Shown here in pieces: positions 10,713-21,939 of a stretch of 64,000 bases of DNA. Location of the stretch: positions 663,863-727,862 of the forward strand of contig NW_023503464.1 of assembly GCF_014529535.1 (NCBI RefSeq), read 5' to 3'. The first letter of the stretch is position 1, and every line of letters begins with the position of its first letter. Under the pieces are notes generated by a model. The model did not search any database and was not told the origin of the DNA. It saw only the letters and a program-made list of their open reading frames with translations. This DNA comes from Bradysia coprophila (taxonomy: Eukaryota; Arthropoda; Insecta; Diptera; Sciaridae). The position numbers and the translations under genes were made by a program.

Positions 10713-11414
10713 ATGGGTTTCGTAAATGAATCAGATGTGTGTGACAGTGACAGTGAAATAAGTTGGTCAGGTGAAACCGTGACCACTAATAAAACGAAAA
10801 ACTATTTTAAAGTGAATGTTAACAATTATGGCGACGAGTCAATTTTCATGATTGAAGATTTGAAGCAATTTTCAGATCTTCACACTAAAATATCGGAGCG
10901 TTATCCTGACCGAAATCAAGATGACCTTACCATCAAGTATTTGGGTAATTTTACACTTGAAATGCATCCAATCGAATCGAAATAATTTTTTTCTTATTTC
11001 GAATTTACAGATAAGAATTTCAATTTCGTACAGATCGAGGATGACGAAGACTTCGAAATTTTCTTGGAAAATCACAATGATCAGAAGATCTATGTGTCAT
11101 GGTTAAACAAAAAATGTGTATTCATGGGTGGATTGATAAATTTGATCAACGTTCAAATGGATATGTGTTTATACGTCTCTTTAATGGCTTTACTCATCTT
11201 CATCCTGATCGCGGTCATTGCAATATCTTTTGTAGTATTTAGTGGAGAAACGGCTGAACCGGTATGTGAAACTCGAGTGGACCACTGGTCGGAACATAAA
11301 AAAATTATTCGAGAATTTTGCGAGGAACACCCTTCAACTGAAGAATGTCAGCACATAATCGTGGAGTTTCTCTCCTTTATGGCTTTAGATTCTTTAATAG
11401 AAGCAAATATATGA
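10713..11414 (+). CDS. PB1-TM-C family membrane protein (two exons, 211 aa)
   Basis: Exons 10713-10944 and 11011-11414 with a 66-bp GT-AG intron; the junction codon is Asp-78. Residues about 28-108 look PB1-like: Lys-33 in N-Y-F-K-V-N, and an OPCA-like run around D-K-N-F-N-F-V-Q-I-E-D-D-E-D-F (78-92). Residues 130-154 form one hydrophobic membrane helix. The tail (168-211) has W170, C181, H-P-S 184-186, C190-Q191 and F-L-S-F-M. The start is the Met conserved in all copies; Met codons 30 bases and 171 bases upstream are also in frame, but the nearer is not conserved at 40351. AATAAA lies at about 11431. Near twin of 33974-34675. Cytosolic PB1 with the cysteine tail outside or in a lumen is inference. 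No function known. Confidence 0.75.
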
Positions 11415-11562
11415 ACAACATAGAAATCCAATAAAACGTGCCTGTTCACAGAGCGTGACGTCATTTTGTTGTTTCATTTCATTTATTCCTCATTTTGGTT
11501 TCTCCATTTCATCACGGGAGGTGTGCGTCACCTCTTCCAAAGTTTACAGCCTTGGAAGAAAT

Positions 11563-13484
11563 CCCAAAATGTATGCATAAACAAGTGAAGTAAAAGATTC
11601 GTTATCAAACACTTAGCAACATTTTAAGCGAAAGAAGTATCAGAGTATACCCAAATGATTGCAAGAGGAACGAATAATAGGTATACTAAACCTCCTAAAG
11701 GATTTCTTCGCACTTCGGAAATTAGACGAAAAGACGCAAAAAAAACTTCACAAATTAAGTTTCATACTTCTACTTATTTCTATACGTTTAGCTGTTCATA
11801 CAGAATGTTCATGGACTTGAAATAGTTGTTTGTTAACCTAGGAAAGAAGAGTTGAAAATTCCATTTTGTTTGTGGCCAAAACGTAGCGAGGCCTAAGAGT
11901 TACCAGAGAAAATGAAATTTCCAACTTTTCTTCGAGGTGAACACAACGTTTTTCACAAAAAAGGCTGAGGTGAGAAAATGACTATTGACTACAATGTTAT
12001 CTGAACAAAAACTTTTACATGCTATATGCGTCGAAAACCGTACTTTTCATGTTTCAAGCACTACTTTCGACGCCCTCAGCATGTAAAATCCATTACATGA
12101 CTCGGGATAAAAATGAAAAGTCTCGTTTTCGTGTGTTTATTGACCTCGGCTTCGCCTCGTAAAAACAAAATTCACACGAAAATTCTACTTTTCATCTTTT
12201 TATCTCTAGTCATGTAATATATATTACACACTTGTCACGAAGAAGTCGATGGCTTTACATCGCCGCCGTCCAAAAAGTCGGCTGGCGGCGGCTAAATATT
12301 TTTTTTTTAAAGAAACAAAATCAAATTTATTAAAAATATAAAAATCAAAAATCGAAAGAGAAAAAAAGAAAAAAGTTGAATGACGGCGGCTGAAAATCGG
12401 CGGCTCTCCAGTCTGGTGTGTACTCTATTTTATCACATTATCGAAAACGAGACAACAACATAGACCTGAAGTGTAATTTTTGAATTAAACTTCTAGTTAA
12501 GTAATTTTGACATCCGAACATCGGGCGTATGTGATAAAATATACACATGCTTTTGCTTTCCCTAGGAACAAGAAAAAAAATCTGAAAAATAATTACATTT
12601 TGCTTTAAATATTCTGTACTGAATGATCAGACCAGGCATATGCTCAAATTAGTTGCATTTAAAAAAAGTAAAATTTGGTGCAATTTGGGAACTTGAAAAA
12701 TTCTCACGAAATAAGGCTCGGAACGGGTCGGGTTCGGTCAGACCGGAACCCGAACTTGATTTAACCCGAACCTGAAAAATTATTTCGGGTTCAACCCGAA
12801 CTTGACCCGAACTTGAATTTTCGATTTCGGGTTTAACCCGAACCTGACCTGAACCCGAAATTGTTCAACCCGAATTTGACCTGAACCTGAATTTTCAATT
12901 TCGGGTTCGACCCGAACCTGAACTAAACCCGAAATTTTAAATTTAAATTCAAAAATTTCGGGTTACCCGAACCCGACCTGATTAAATTTAAAATTTCGGG
13001 TTCAGTTCAGGTTCGGGTCGAACCCGAAATTGAAAATTCAGGTTCAGGTCAAATTCGGGTTGAACAATTTCGGGTTCAGGTCAGGTTCGGGTTAAACCCG
13101 AAATCGAAAATTTAAGTTCGAGTCAAGTTCGGGCTGAACCCGAAATCATTTTTCAGGTTCAGGTCATGAATCCGGTTCAGGTCAAGCTTAACTAAAACAG
13201 GTCAACCCGAACCCGTTCCGAGCCTTAAGAAAATTCACCCCGCAAGCAAAAAATGGAGTACAAAATTTAATGTATGGCTTATTTGACAATGCCGGAATAT
13301 AAGTGAATTTTTATGTCCTGTTTCACCTATCAAAAAAAAAACTCTACAGATTCGATACGTCTTGATGTTGTACAAAGAGCATATTTTTGACATAAGAATT
13401 TTTTAGTAAGATCGGGTGGAATTGGATTCATACCTGGAAAATGACGTTACTTTTGTACGAAAAATCTATAATATAAAACACAAA
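11563..13484. repeat. Duplicated 1.85-kb block, copy 2
   Basis: Almost the same as 7343-9197, with a longer ACCCGAAC tract. It ends at the same point, after TATAATATAAAACACA, but is then followed by the 20-bp minisatellite element instead of the 146-bp array. No gene seen. Confidence 0.75.
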
Positions 13485-13746
13485 CACGGTGCACTTCATC
13501 TCACCTTGGGTCACCTCGGTGCTCCATGCGTCACCTCGGTGCACCGTGCGTCGCCTCGGTGCACCACGCGTCACTTCGGTGCACCACGCATCACCTCTGT
13601 GCAACCATCCGACAGTGTTTTCCAGAATCGACCTCCGACGTATTAGCGGAGCAGGTCCCCGAGGGTGTTTTTCAAAAATGACCTGCTTAGAATCTGCCGG
13701 TAAAGCCTTCAGTTTTTCTAAATTGGCCTCTGTCTCATCAGAAAGT
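13485..13746 (+). repeat. 20-bp minisatellite element, copy 2
   Basis: About five units of the CACCTCGGTGCACCACGCGT type at about 13490-13605, then the flank with CTGCTTAGAATCTGCCGG. Reverse complement of the 2870-3335 element. Together with the inverted repeats that follow, it may belong to the left end of the DNA transposon at 13747-19170. Confidence 0.6.
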
Positions 13747-13780
13747 GTGGCCACCGAGGGGTGACGCACTTCTGGAATTT

Positions 13781-13915
13781 ATGGATTAAATGGATTAAAT
13801 GGTATTAAATGGATTAAATGGATTTAATGGATTAAATGGATTAAATGGATTTAATGGATTAAATGGATTTAATGGATTAAATGGATTTAATGGATTAAAT
13901 GGAATAAAAATTGGA
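13781..13915 (+). repeat. ATGGATTAA minisatellite, left arm
   Basis: About fifteen 9-bp units alternating ATGGATTAA and ATGGATTTA. The inverse array lies at 19010-19135 on the opposite orientation. Confidence 0.85.
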
Positions 13916-14832
13916 TTAAATTAAGAGTTAAAAGATAATAATAGTAAATTTTGCTTGAAAATTAATAAAAAATTCATTCAAAACCGTTCTCACACGAAAA
14001 ATCGTAAAGAAATGAATTTTTTCCCGCACGATATAACGTTCGGGAAAACCTGACTTTTCGTAACAAAAAATCATGCAAAAATATGTCGTATTTCAGTTGT
14101 CTGGTGCACGAAATTATTAAGCGCCCGCCCACATTTTAAGTCATTCCGTCCCGGAATTGCATAAAAATATAAAACTGCTATTTTTTGCTAAGAATTAAAT
14201 TTTTAACAAAAAATAATTCACATTGCCCAGACTAATTAGAAGACAAATACCTCAACAGACAAATATCTACACATGCACATTAAATTTATTTCAATTACGA
14301 ATGAGAGCAATCTCATAATGATGTTGATGGTATATAATGGAAGTAAAGAGGTATTGATCGCGTTTGTTTCGAATGCAATACATTGTAGATTTTTATTGTT
14401 ATGAGATGGACCATGGATTTAAATTTGTTTTGTTTAGGGTTACCATTGATTCTCTTTTGATATGAATGATTCTATAAAGCCATCAAATGCTGCACAATCG
14501 TTTCTATAGCATAAAAATATTCTGAAGCATTGTTCGGTGCATTTTATGTGGCGCAATGTCCCATGGATGTCATAAATTTCATTTTGATGTTTATTTAATA
14601 ATTCACAATATTAACGGATTGAAATAGCTGCTACAGTTAGAATTATGGTCACCCTACAAATGATACAAGGCATGTCTCATATTTTGGGATATCAGACCTT
14701 AGTTTTCTATATACTGTTCATGTAATGAACAAACTGTGGTGAATTATTTCAATCAATATAAATCATTGGCGATTTATGTTAGTGTTTTTTAAATATTTAA
14801 AAGTATAAAAATAATCTTAAAATTTAATCGAG

Positions 14833-17800
14833 ATGTCCTCGGAGATGTCTCGTTCTCAATTCTGGGAAATAATTGAAACAAAATTTGGGTGTTCTGTACC
14901 TTCATATATGCAAAATATTTTAGCATTAAACGGTTATGATAATGCACTGAGTGTAAAAACTATTACGGCCGAAGATATTACGTTTTTCGAGAAATTTGCA
15001 AAGTCGGAGATGGCAAATCTCATTCCAAAGAATGCGAATATGAGCGACTTTTACGGCACATTTGCTAATTCAAAAAGCAATTTTTGCTTCTTACGTGGTC
15101 ATGTCAAGCTATTGGAAGAAATCGTAAAGCTCATTAACAGCACTATTTCGTCGAAAGGTGCTGACGTCTTTCTCGTGAAGAAAGCAAAAATACATCAAAA
15201 TACAGTTCCAATCCGCATTGATCTTCAAGGTATAGGCCATGGATAGAATAAGCTTTTTTTAGAAAGTCCTAAGTGTTCACTGTTTGTAGATAGACACCAG
15301 GACTTACAATTAGCGACATCCGTGGCGACCACAAGTAAATCCGTGGACACGGAAAAAAACTCTTCACTTATCGAAAGCTTAGTAGATGAGAATCTGATGG
15401 ATGCAAATGTTTCTCCATTTTCCACCTGCTCTGAGAGCCAATCGGCTGCAACACAAGACGAACAACCAACGAACTCCGAAGAGAATTTAGAAAGAAAACG
15501 AATATTTTCTAATTTGATTTCGTGGTTAAAAAAGAAAGCCCGTGGAATTTACGAACGGGTAATATGAATGATCGATTTTTTGGCAGACATGTTGTCATTA
15601 CCAATTACCACCAACTATATTTCAGTACTCGCATCGGTTAAGTGAACAGATGGTTGAATTCCGTACATCTTTCGAAACTAATGGCGAGGAGGCTTGTCAT
15701 GAGGAGGAATTGAATGAAAAAGTCTGTTGCAGCGTGAAATGTCCTGTTTGTTTAGAATTGATAATGATCGCGAAGAAAGACAATTACTTTTTGCTATCAA
15801 ATTTTCACAAACACGTTCGTACTCATGTGAAGGACGTAAATACGAAGAATGAGCCAAAAACCAAACGGAAATTAAGGAGCGGTAAAATAACCACCGACAA
15901 ACGAAAGAAGGGCAATGTAACAAACAAGAAGAAAATTGACGTAAATTTGGATACATCGTCTGATTCAGATGAAAATTTGTCGAAGGACATGTACAACAAT
16001 TTCGACAAAGGCAGTGATGATGAATTAGAAAGCTTCAGCGAAGATGATGGTAACGATTAGTGTGTGTTAACTATTTATGTTGTTGGGTTGCCGTTTTCCA
16101 TAATAAAGTGCATTAATGACTGACATGAATTTCATGTTCTGCTCTCTTCATGTTTCGTTTTCCTTGTCGACTCAATATAGACGTTTTGCTTTTTCAGACC
16201 ATGTTGATCTCGTCAACAAAGTGAATGATCAACCTATTTTGCGGTTGATGGTTTCATCTGCAGACAGAAATGCGAAAAGATGTAAACAGGGATATCGCCA
16301 TGATAAGTTCATCACAAAGTTTGCTTGTTTCATTAAGATGCTGGCAGGGTTGCTAGCGTACGAAACGCTACACGCCAATTTGCCATTATCATTGCCGTCA
16401 GTGTCCACGGTCAATCGTTTCCTGAAGGACAAAGGACCGATGATTGTTCAAGGCGTCTTTCGAATAGACGAATTGGTCAAATATTTGAAGGATCGGAATC
16501 TACCACTTCGTGTTTCACTCTCCGAAGATGCAACAAGAATTACACCAAAGGTTGCATACGATTCAGTTACAAATCAATTGATTGGATTTGCTCTACCGTT
16601 GGATGATAATGGAATGCCTGTACCTATGTCTTTCGAGGCCAAACATGCTCAGCAGATTCAAAACCACTTTACGAATAATGCTAACCACATTTCGTCGAAC
16701 ATTATTGTGCAAATGGCCCAACCGCAATCTTTGAATGTTCCAGCATTCTGCGTAAATATGCACCTAACCGACAACAAATACACAGCGGAAAAAATTTTAA
16801 GTCGATGGAATTACACATTGAACTACTGTGCACAGCAGGGTTTAACGATCGACAACTTTGCAAGTGATGGTGATCCAAGAAGTTTGAAAGTCATGAAATT
16901 CAAAAGCAATCTCGGTATCAATGATAATTCTTTTCTTAGTTGCGAATGGTTTAGCTGCGGCAGTTCATACATCACGACTTACACTCAAGATGCTCATCAC
17001 ATTGGAACAAAGACCAGAAATCGACTGACTAAAGCCTCCAGGCTGACACCAATCGGATCGAAATTAATTTCAGTTTCACATTTAAACTATTTAATTGACA
17101 ATGTTTCAAAAGATCGGCATCTCCTGACCCCACATACAGTCAACCCAAAAGATAGGCAGAACTTTCTCTCTGTTGAGAAAATCTGCTCCCCCAAAGTAAT
17201 TGCGTGCCTCATCGACTACGTTCCAGATTCAGATGGAACAGCTATATTTTTAAAGGCGCTTAATTATTCCATTTACTCGTTTCTCGATACATCAATGACT
17301 CCAGCTGAAAGGGTGTATCAAATATGGTACGCCATTTTTTTTTACCGGGGATGGCGATCTTGGCTGTTACAAAGCAAACACTACACATTGAAAGAGAGTT
17401 TCATTAGCGCCAACTGTTACACTTGCATTGAACTCAACGGTCACACGCTAGTAAAACAAATTCTAAAGGCTCGAGATGACACAACTTATGAATTTATGCC
17501 ATACAAACAAGGAAGTCAGCCTTGTGAAGCAATTTTCCGACAAGTTCGTTCCATGTCGTCCACTTTTTCCACGGTGGTAAATTGCTCTATGATTGATATC
17601 ACTCGTCGAATGAGGAGAATCCAGCTTCAATCGGAGATTATGCATGATTGTGAAGGAATAATTAAATTTCCGAGACTGGAACAGAAGAAGATACAAGATG
17701 GCATCACACAATTGCTGCCGAGCAAACATGAAATAATTTCGTTGATAGAAAAATCGAAGTCGGATTTAATCACGGACATGTCACGCCTCGATATCGATAC

Positions 17801-18735
17801 AAGTCAACTCAACTTCAAGTGCCAAGTTCAGCCAACTAATTTTCATTCCGAGTTTCACTACGAAGACATCGATGCAACGGATGAAGATGACGATTTCGAC
17901 GAAGACAACGAATTTGAATCGAACGATGAAGAGGTCGACGATGAAGAAGCGATTGAACTGGAAGAATTGGAAAAAGACCTTCGCGAAATAGCTGGCTTAA
18001 CAGGCGAACTAATGATGCGGGATTATTCGACAGCCAACATAAAAGTAGACGAAAACAGCCCTTACGCAGTTGTGGTGGATTCGACCGGAGTAGAAAAAGT
18101 TGTCAGAAAATCCTCTATTTGCTGGCTTCTCTCAAAAGACAAGTACAAATTAAGTAACGATCGACTTCAAAGAGTTATGGAGAAGGATTATCAGAACTGC
18201 GGTAAGTCGAAAATTCTGTCGCCCTGATTAATGATGTGAAATGTAAAATCAAAACGTTTGCAATTAAGTTGAGGCCATTTTATTCGATCATTATTTATTA
18301 TGCGACATTGTGCAGGCAGGGAAGAATAATTGTTTGTTTTCTTTTCTCGAACCAACAGGAGCAGTAAATCGAAGTCATATATTGGATTTAGCTCAAAATA
18401 ATGAAATTGGTATTGGAGAATGGTGTGTTTTCAATGTAGACTCCCAACTATTGGCTGGCATGGTATTGAGCTTTTGTTATATTGGTGGTAAGACACTAAA
18501 AGCAAGGCAGTATACAAAGCCGGTTGCACAATTAACCAGTGCAGTGTCTGCATCTATTGGTGTCCTGGGGATATGGTATTCGTGGGATACAAACGGTTAC
18601 TTAACCCGAAAATCGACGTCTCATTCTTTTATTAAAATTGAAAATTATCGACAAACGATACCGAAGCCTACGTATTGCAAAAAAATGTTACAAATAGATC
18701 GTGAAATTGTACTCAAATTGAACGACCTTAAGTGA
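14833..18735 (+). CDS. Five-exon transposase-like gene (about 1169 aa)
   Basis: Exons 14833-15229, 15290-15558, 15626-16049, 16198-18201 and 18320-18735 join in frame through four GT-AG introns (60, 67, 148 and 118 bp). Residues about 261-289 form a zinc-finger-like motif, C-P-V-C then H-K-H-V-R-T-H, followed by a basic and then Ser/Asp/Glu-rich linker. The core has S-E-D-A-T-R (Asp about 474), A-S-D-G-D (Asp about 587), Q-D-A-H-H-I-G-T-K-T-R-N-R-L (Asp about 628) and Q-P-C-E-A-I-F-R-Q-V-R-S (Glu about 807). This is an acidic-residue order expected of an RNase H-fold transposase; the D-x-x-H-x-x-x-K-x-R-N pattern recalls P-element-type proteins. An acidic stretch lies at about 930-965. An AATAAA at about 16101 could end a shorter transcript with only exons 1-3. 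AATAAA near 18754 fits the full gene. The start is the first ATG of the open exon 1. Splice choices are inferred from frame and consensus. Confidence 0.7.
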
Positions 18736-19009
18736 ATTTAAGTGAAATATTAATAAACATAAGTCCTCCCTGATGTGTATGAAGCGTTTTAATGTTTATC
18801 GCATCGTATTACTGGAAAGGTCTGAAAACGAGATAACGACTCGGTAATAGATGTATCACTAGACTCTTTGACATGACTTCACTTATTTATAGTCTGAAAC
18901 ACGGTGATATATATGGTAACTGGTCGAGGTTTAATTACGATGCTAAATCCTTAAGAAAATGTAATGGTTGACAATAAATGCTAACGTAAAAGACTTTGAT
19001 ATTGTACGG

Positions 19010-19135
19010 AATAAATGGATTAAATGGATTAAATGGATTAAATGGATTAAATGGATTAAATGGATTTAATGGATTTAATGGATTAAATGGATTAAATGGA
19101 TTAAATGGATTAAATGGATTTAATGGATTAAATTG
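19010..19135 (-). repeat. ATGGATTAA minisatellite, right arm
   Basis: About fourteen 9-bp units. Seen with 13781-13915, it gives the transposase region inverted minisatellite borders. Confidence 0.8.
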
Positions 19136-19413
19136 GGATTTAATGAAGTGAGTCACCCCTCGGTGGCCACCGTATGTGTTTTTCAAAAGCCGTCCAACAA
19201 CACATACGGTGGCCACACTTGCTGATGAGACAGAGACCCCGAACCCCATACTTTGCAACATTCTTATTGCCGGAAATTTTGATTAGGATCGTGAGAAATT
19301 TTGAATTCGCACATGGGACAATTCCTATGTGCTATGTTTCTTAGGTAAGTCTCTGCGTATCGCCATATGACCATTTTAAATGTGCTACTTCTTTTGTTTA
19401 ATATTACTAGAGT

Positions 19414-19760
19414 TTGATGTCGAATCTTTTGTCAGCTATATATTTTGCTATACAAGACGATACTGTTCAGAGCATATCGCTTATTTTTGTCATCATTGTC
19501 GATAACAGATTAACATCATTCCGAAAACAAATTTTGGATAAAATTTTCATAATTTTCGTCATCTTCAACATTTGCTCGTATGGAGGAGGCCAAGAATGTA
19601 AATGATGTTGTCAGTGTATCACGTGAGTCAGTGTCGCAAAATGGAAGATAAAACGACGATTACCATCTGTCACCGAACTATGACAGTTGACAGTTCAATG
19701 CGAAACGAAAACACATGCAACAGCGGCCATATCACTGTGTTTACATTGGAACAAGGTTGT
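19414..19760 (-). pseudogene. Truncated PB1-TM-C remnant (5' region and exon 1 start)
   Basis: On the minus strand the family's upstream block (CTGTCATAGTTCGGTGACAG, then CATTTTGCGACACTGA) is followed by a stretch like the family exon 1 start (GAAAATTTTATCCAAAA). The rest of exon 1 and all of exon 2 are missing. The sequence continues into TCTGTTATCGAC and AAATAAGCGATATGC, which are also found at 7274-7325. Confidence 0.5.
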
Positions 19761-20724
19761 AGTAGAAAAGTAGCTCAATTAGGTTCTCGCATATGAATTT
19801 ATTTCAATTCCATACACAAATAGCAACTAAAAATTATTCTACACTATGCCAAAAAAATGTGTTGTTTTTTTATAAAGTTGATTTAAATAACAAAATTTGA
19901 AGGCTCAAATTCTAAAATATAAAGGAGATTTGGTTCGCCTCTCTGAGAAAGATCCCGATACTTTTACATGTGAATTGTAACAGCTTCTAGTGAATAATTA
20001 AGATGGCGCGCTGGTCGCATGTTGACGATCTTTGGTAATTCGTTAATTTTACCAATACTTTTTACAACTAAAGGATAAATAAGCAAAATTTTGATGTATG
20101 ATAGAATATAAAAACGCTTACAATAATATTCCACATCAAAATAAAATATAAATTTTAGAGAGAAGCTAATATAGTTAATACAGGCGCTATGGAACAAGGC
20201 GCGGGAACGAGTAGGTCGACAGCATGTTATTGCTGGAATTGATGGTAAATGGGTCACTGATGAAATATAGTTTGGGTGATAGGCTTGATTTTTGGTCATT
20301 CTCGGGTTATGGGCATCCTAACCTCAAAAATTGTGGTTTTTCACATATTTGACATCACAGAGCGGAAAGTACTAAAAATTAAATTATAGTTTCTTCGGAA
20401 ATTCGTCAGAGTAATGAATTCTGCACAAAAGTCTCCATACAAGTTAATTCGCAGAAAATACAGTGTACGATGCCCCGAAATTGTAAAAAATCGGTTTTTT
20501 CTCATTTTTACGCAGATTTTAGCATTTATACCTCAGATATCAATGAAAACATAGCTAACGCCGACACGTACGAAACACCTATTCGTATCAAAAGCCTTTA
20601 ATGTGAAACTCTTCATTTCTCTTACTTCATTTTCTTCTCTGCTGAAAAACTATTCTTCCTTTTAAATCACTTACATTATCCACTCTTTGCCTTGTTATCA
20701 TATACAATTAAATTGCCGGAGGCA
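19761..20724. other. Intergenic stretch, nothing recognised
   Basis: AT-rich. The open frame at 19964-20299 on the minus strand has no recognisable domain and no splice context. Confidence 0.45.
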
Positions 20725-21790
20725 ATATAGACAGCCCCGTACGAAGTCAAATTTCATAAATTCCTATTTAAACAGCTATATACCGCTATATTTACCTATA
20801 TTTCACTGTAAATAAACATTTCACAGAGGAATATGCTATTATATAGCTCTATATGCCTGTATATAGCTCAATATAGCTGTATATAGGTATATATAGATGT
20901 CCATATACCCCTCACACTTAACACATTATTTCCATGTTAACAGAAACTCTCTAAGCATCATTTTTCCCACTTTATATCACTTTTAATAAAATCCAATATG
21001 GCCGCCGGCAGCCATTTTGTTAGGAGACCGGAAATAGTACCGACGCTTTACATTCGTTAATACCTTTCAAACAAAAAAAAAATTCATGAAATTCGGTCAA
21101 AATTTACTCGAGATATTGACAAAATACTCCACGTTCACTGTACGGCCGAGTAGCCAGATGAGAGCTCACTCCAAGAGACCTAGCTCACGCTCCGGAGAAC
21201 ATAATTTCATAAACTTTTTTTTCCCTGATTGGTACGGTCAATACCTATCTAATAAAGCTAAAACGAACGAAATATGTTCAAATTTGGCCGACCTACAAGC
21301 AAAAACTGCTTGCCGCCCTGTGCCTGTTTCACACCAAGGGTCTAACTCACAAGTCGGTCATCCGATTTCCATAAACTTTTTTTTTGTCGATCGGTATTGT
21401 AAATACCTTTTATTTGACGTATCACTTACAAGTTTAATGTTTAAATGTCCGGAGATATCTTCGAAAAACCGTAAAGCACTTATTGGGCCACAGCTCGGGA
21501 GGGGTCGATCCAAAATCACTCATCTTCGAACTTAGCCTGTCTTTTGACATTACCAAACGGGGAAAAAAAGAATTTTCAAAATCGGATGCGTTTTACTCAA
21601 GTTATCGTGCAGACAGACAGACGGACGGACGCACGGACGGACGGACGGACAGACGGACATTTTTCTTCTTGCTGATTTGGCATCTCTGGACAACCACAAT
21701 AGGTTTCCCCTTACTCAGGGAGTCCAATTCAACGTGTTACAAACGTATGCGTAAACCTATAAGACCCCAGTACTTCGTACGGGTCTAAAA
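20725..21790 (-). mobile_element. HINE/DINE-1-like element, reverse copy with variant hairpin
   Basis: On the minus strand it starts AGACCCGTACGAAGTAC, contains GGACGGACGGAC repeats (21615-21660) and the same interior blocks as 1436-2546, and ends CTTCGTACGGGGCTG followed by the hairpin AATTGCC-TCC-GGCAATT. The stem differs in sequence from AATTGCGCTATGCGCAATT but still pairs. No 190-bp unit follows, so the hairpin appears to mark the true end. Confidence 0.6.
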
Positions 21791-21939
21791 ATATTGTTTC
21801 TTCGACTGTTCGTTAGATAATTTCGGACAGAAGTGCCCTCAAAAGTCACACTGTAGAAAATACAGGGTGGTCAATAAAAAAATTTAAAGATGAAGAAATC
21901 AAGTTTTTTTTGAAGAATTTTACGTGGATATCAGAATTT

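Larger units (their letters stand above)
13747..19170 (+). mobile_element. Putative autonomous DNA transposon with inverted minisatellite ends
   Basis: Left GTGGCCACCGAGGGGTGAC (13747-13765) is matched by its exact inverse at 19152-19170. Inside each end lies an array of ATGGATTAA-like 9-bp units, in opposite orientation (13781-13915 and 19010-19135). The only gene between them encodes a transposase-like protein. Homology of the two outer flanks continues (ACACTTKCTGATGAGACAGAG), interrupted on the right by a 46-bp insert, so the true ends may lie further out. No target duplication was found. Bases 13916-14830 and 18760-19000 show no other gene. The superfamily is not assigned. Confidence 0.6.

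Noticed and set aside
18935-19261. Reverse open frame rich in Asn-Pro-Phe repeats
   Set aside because: It is a translation of the ATGGATTAA minisatellite.
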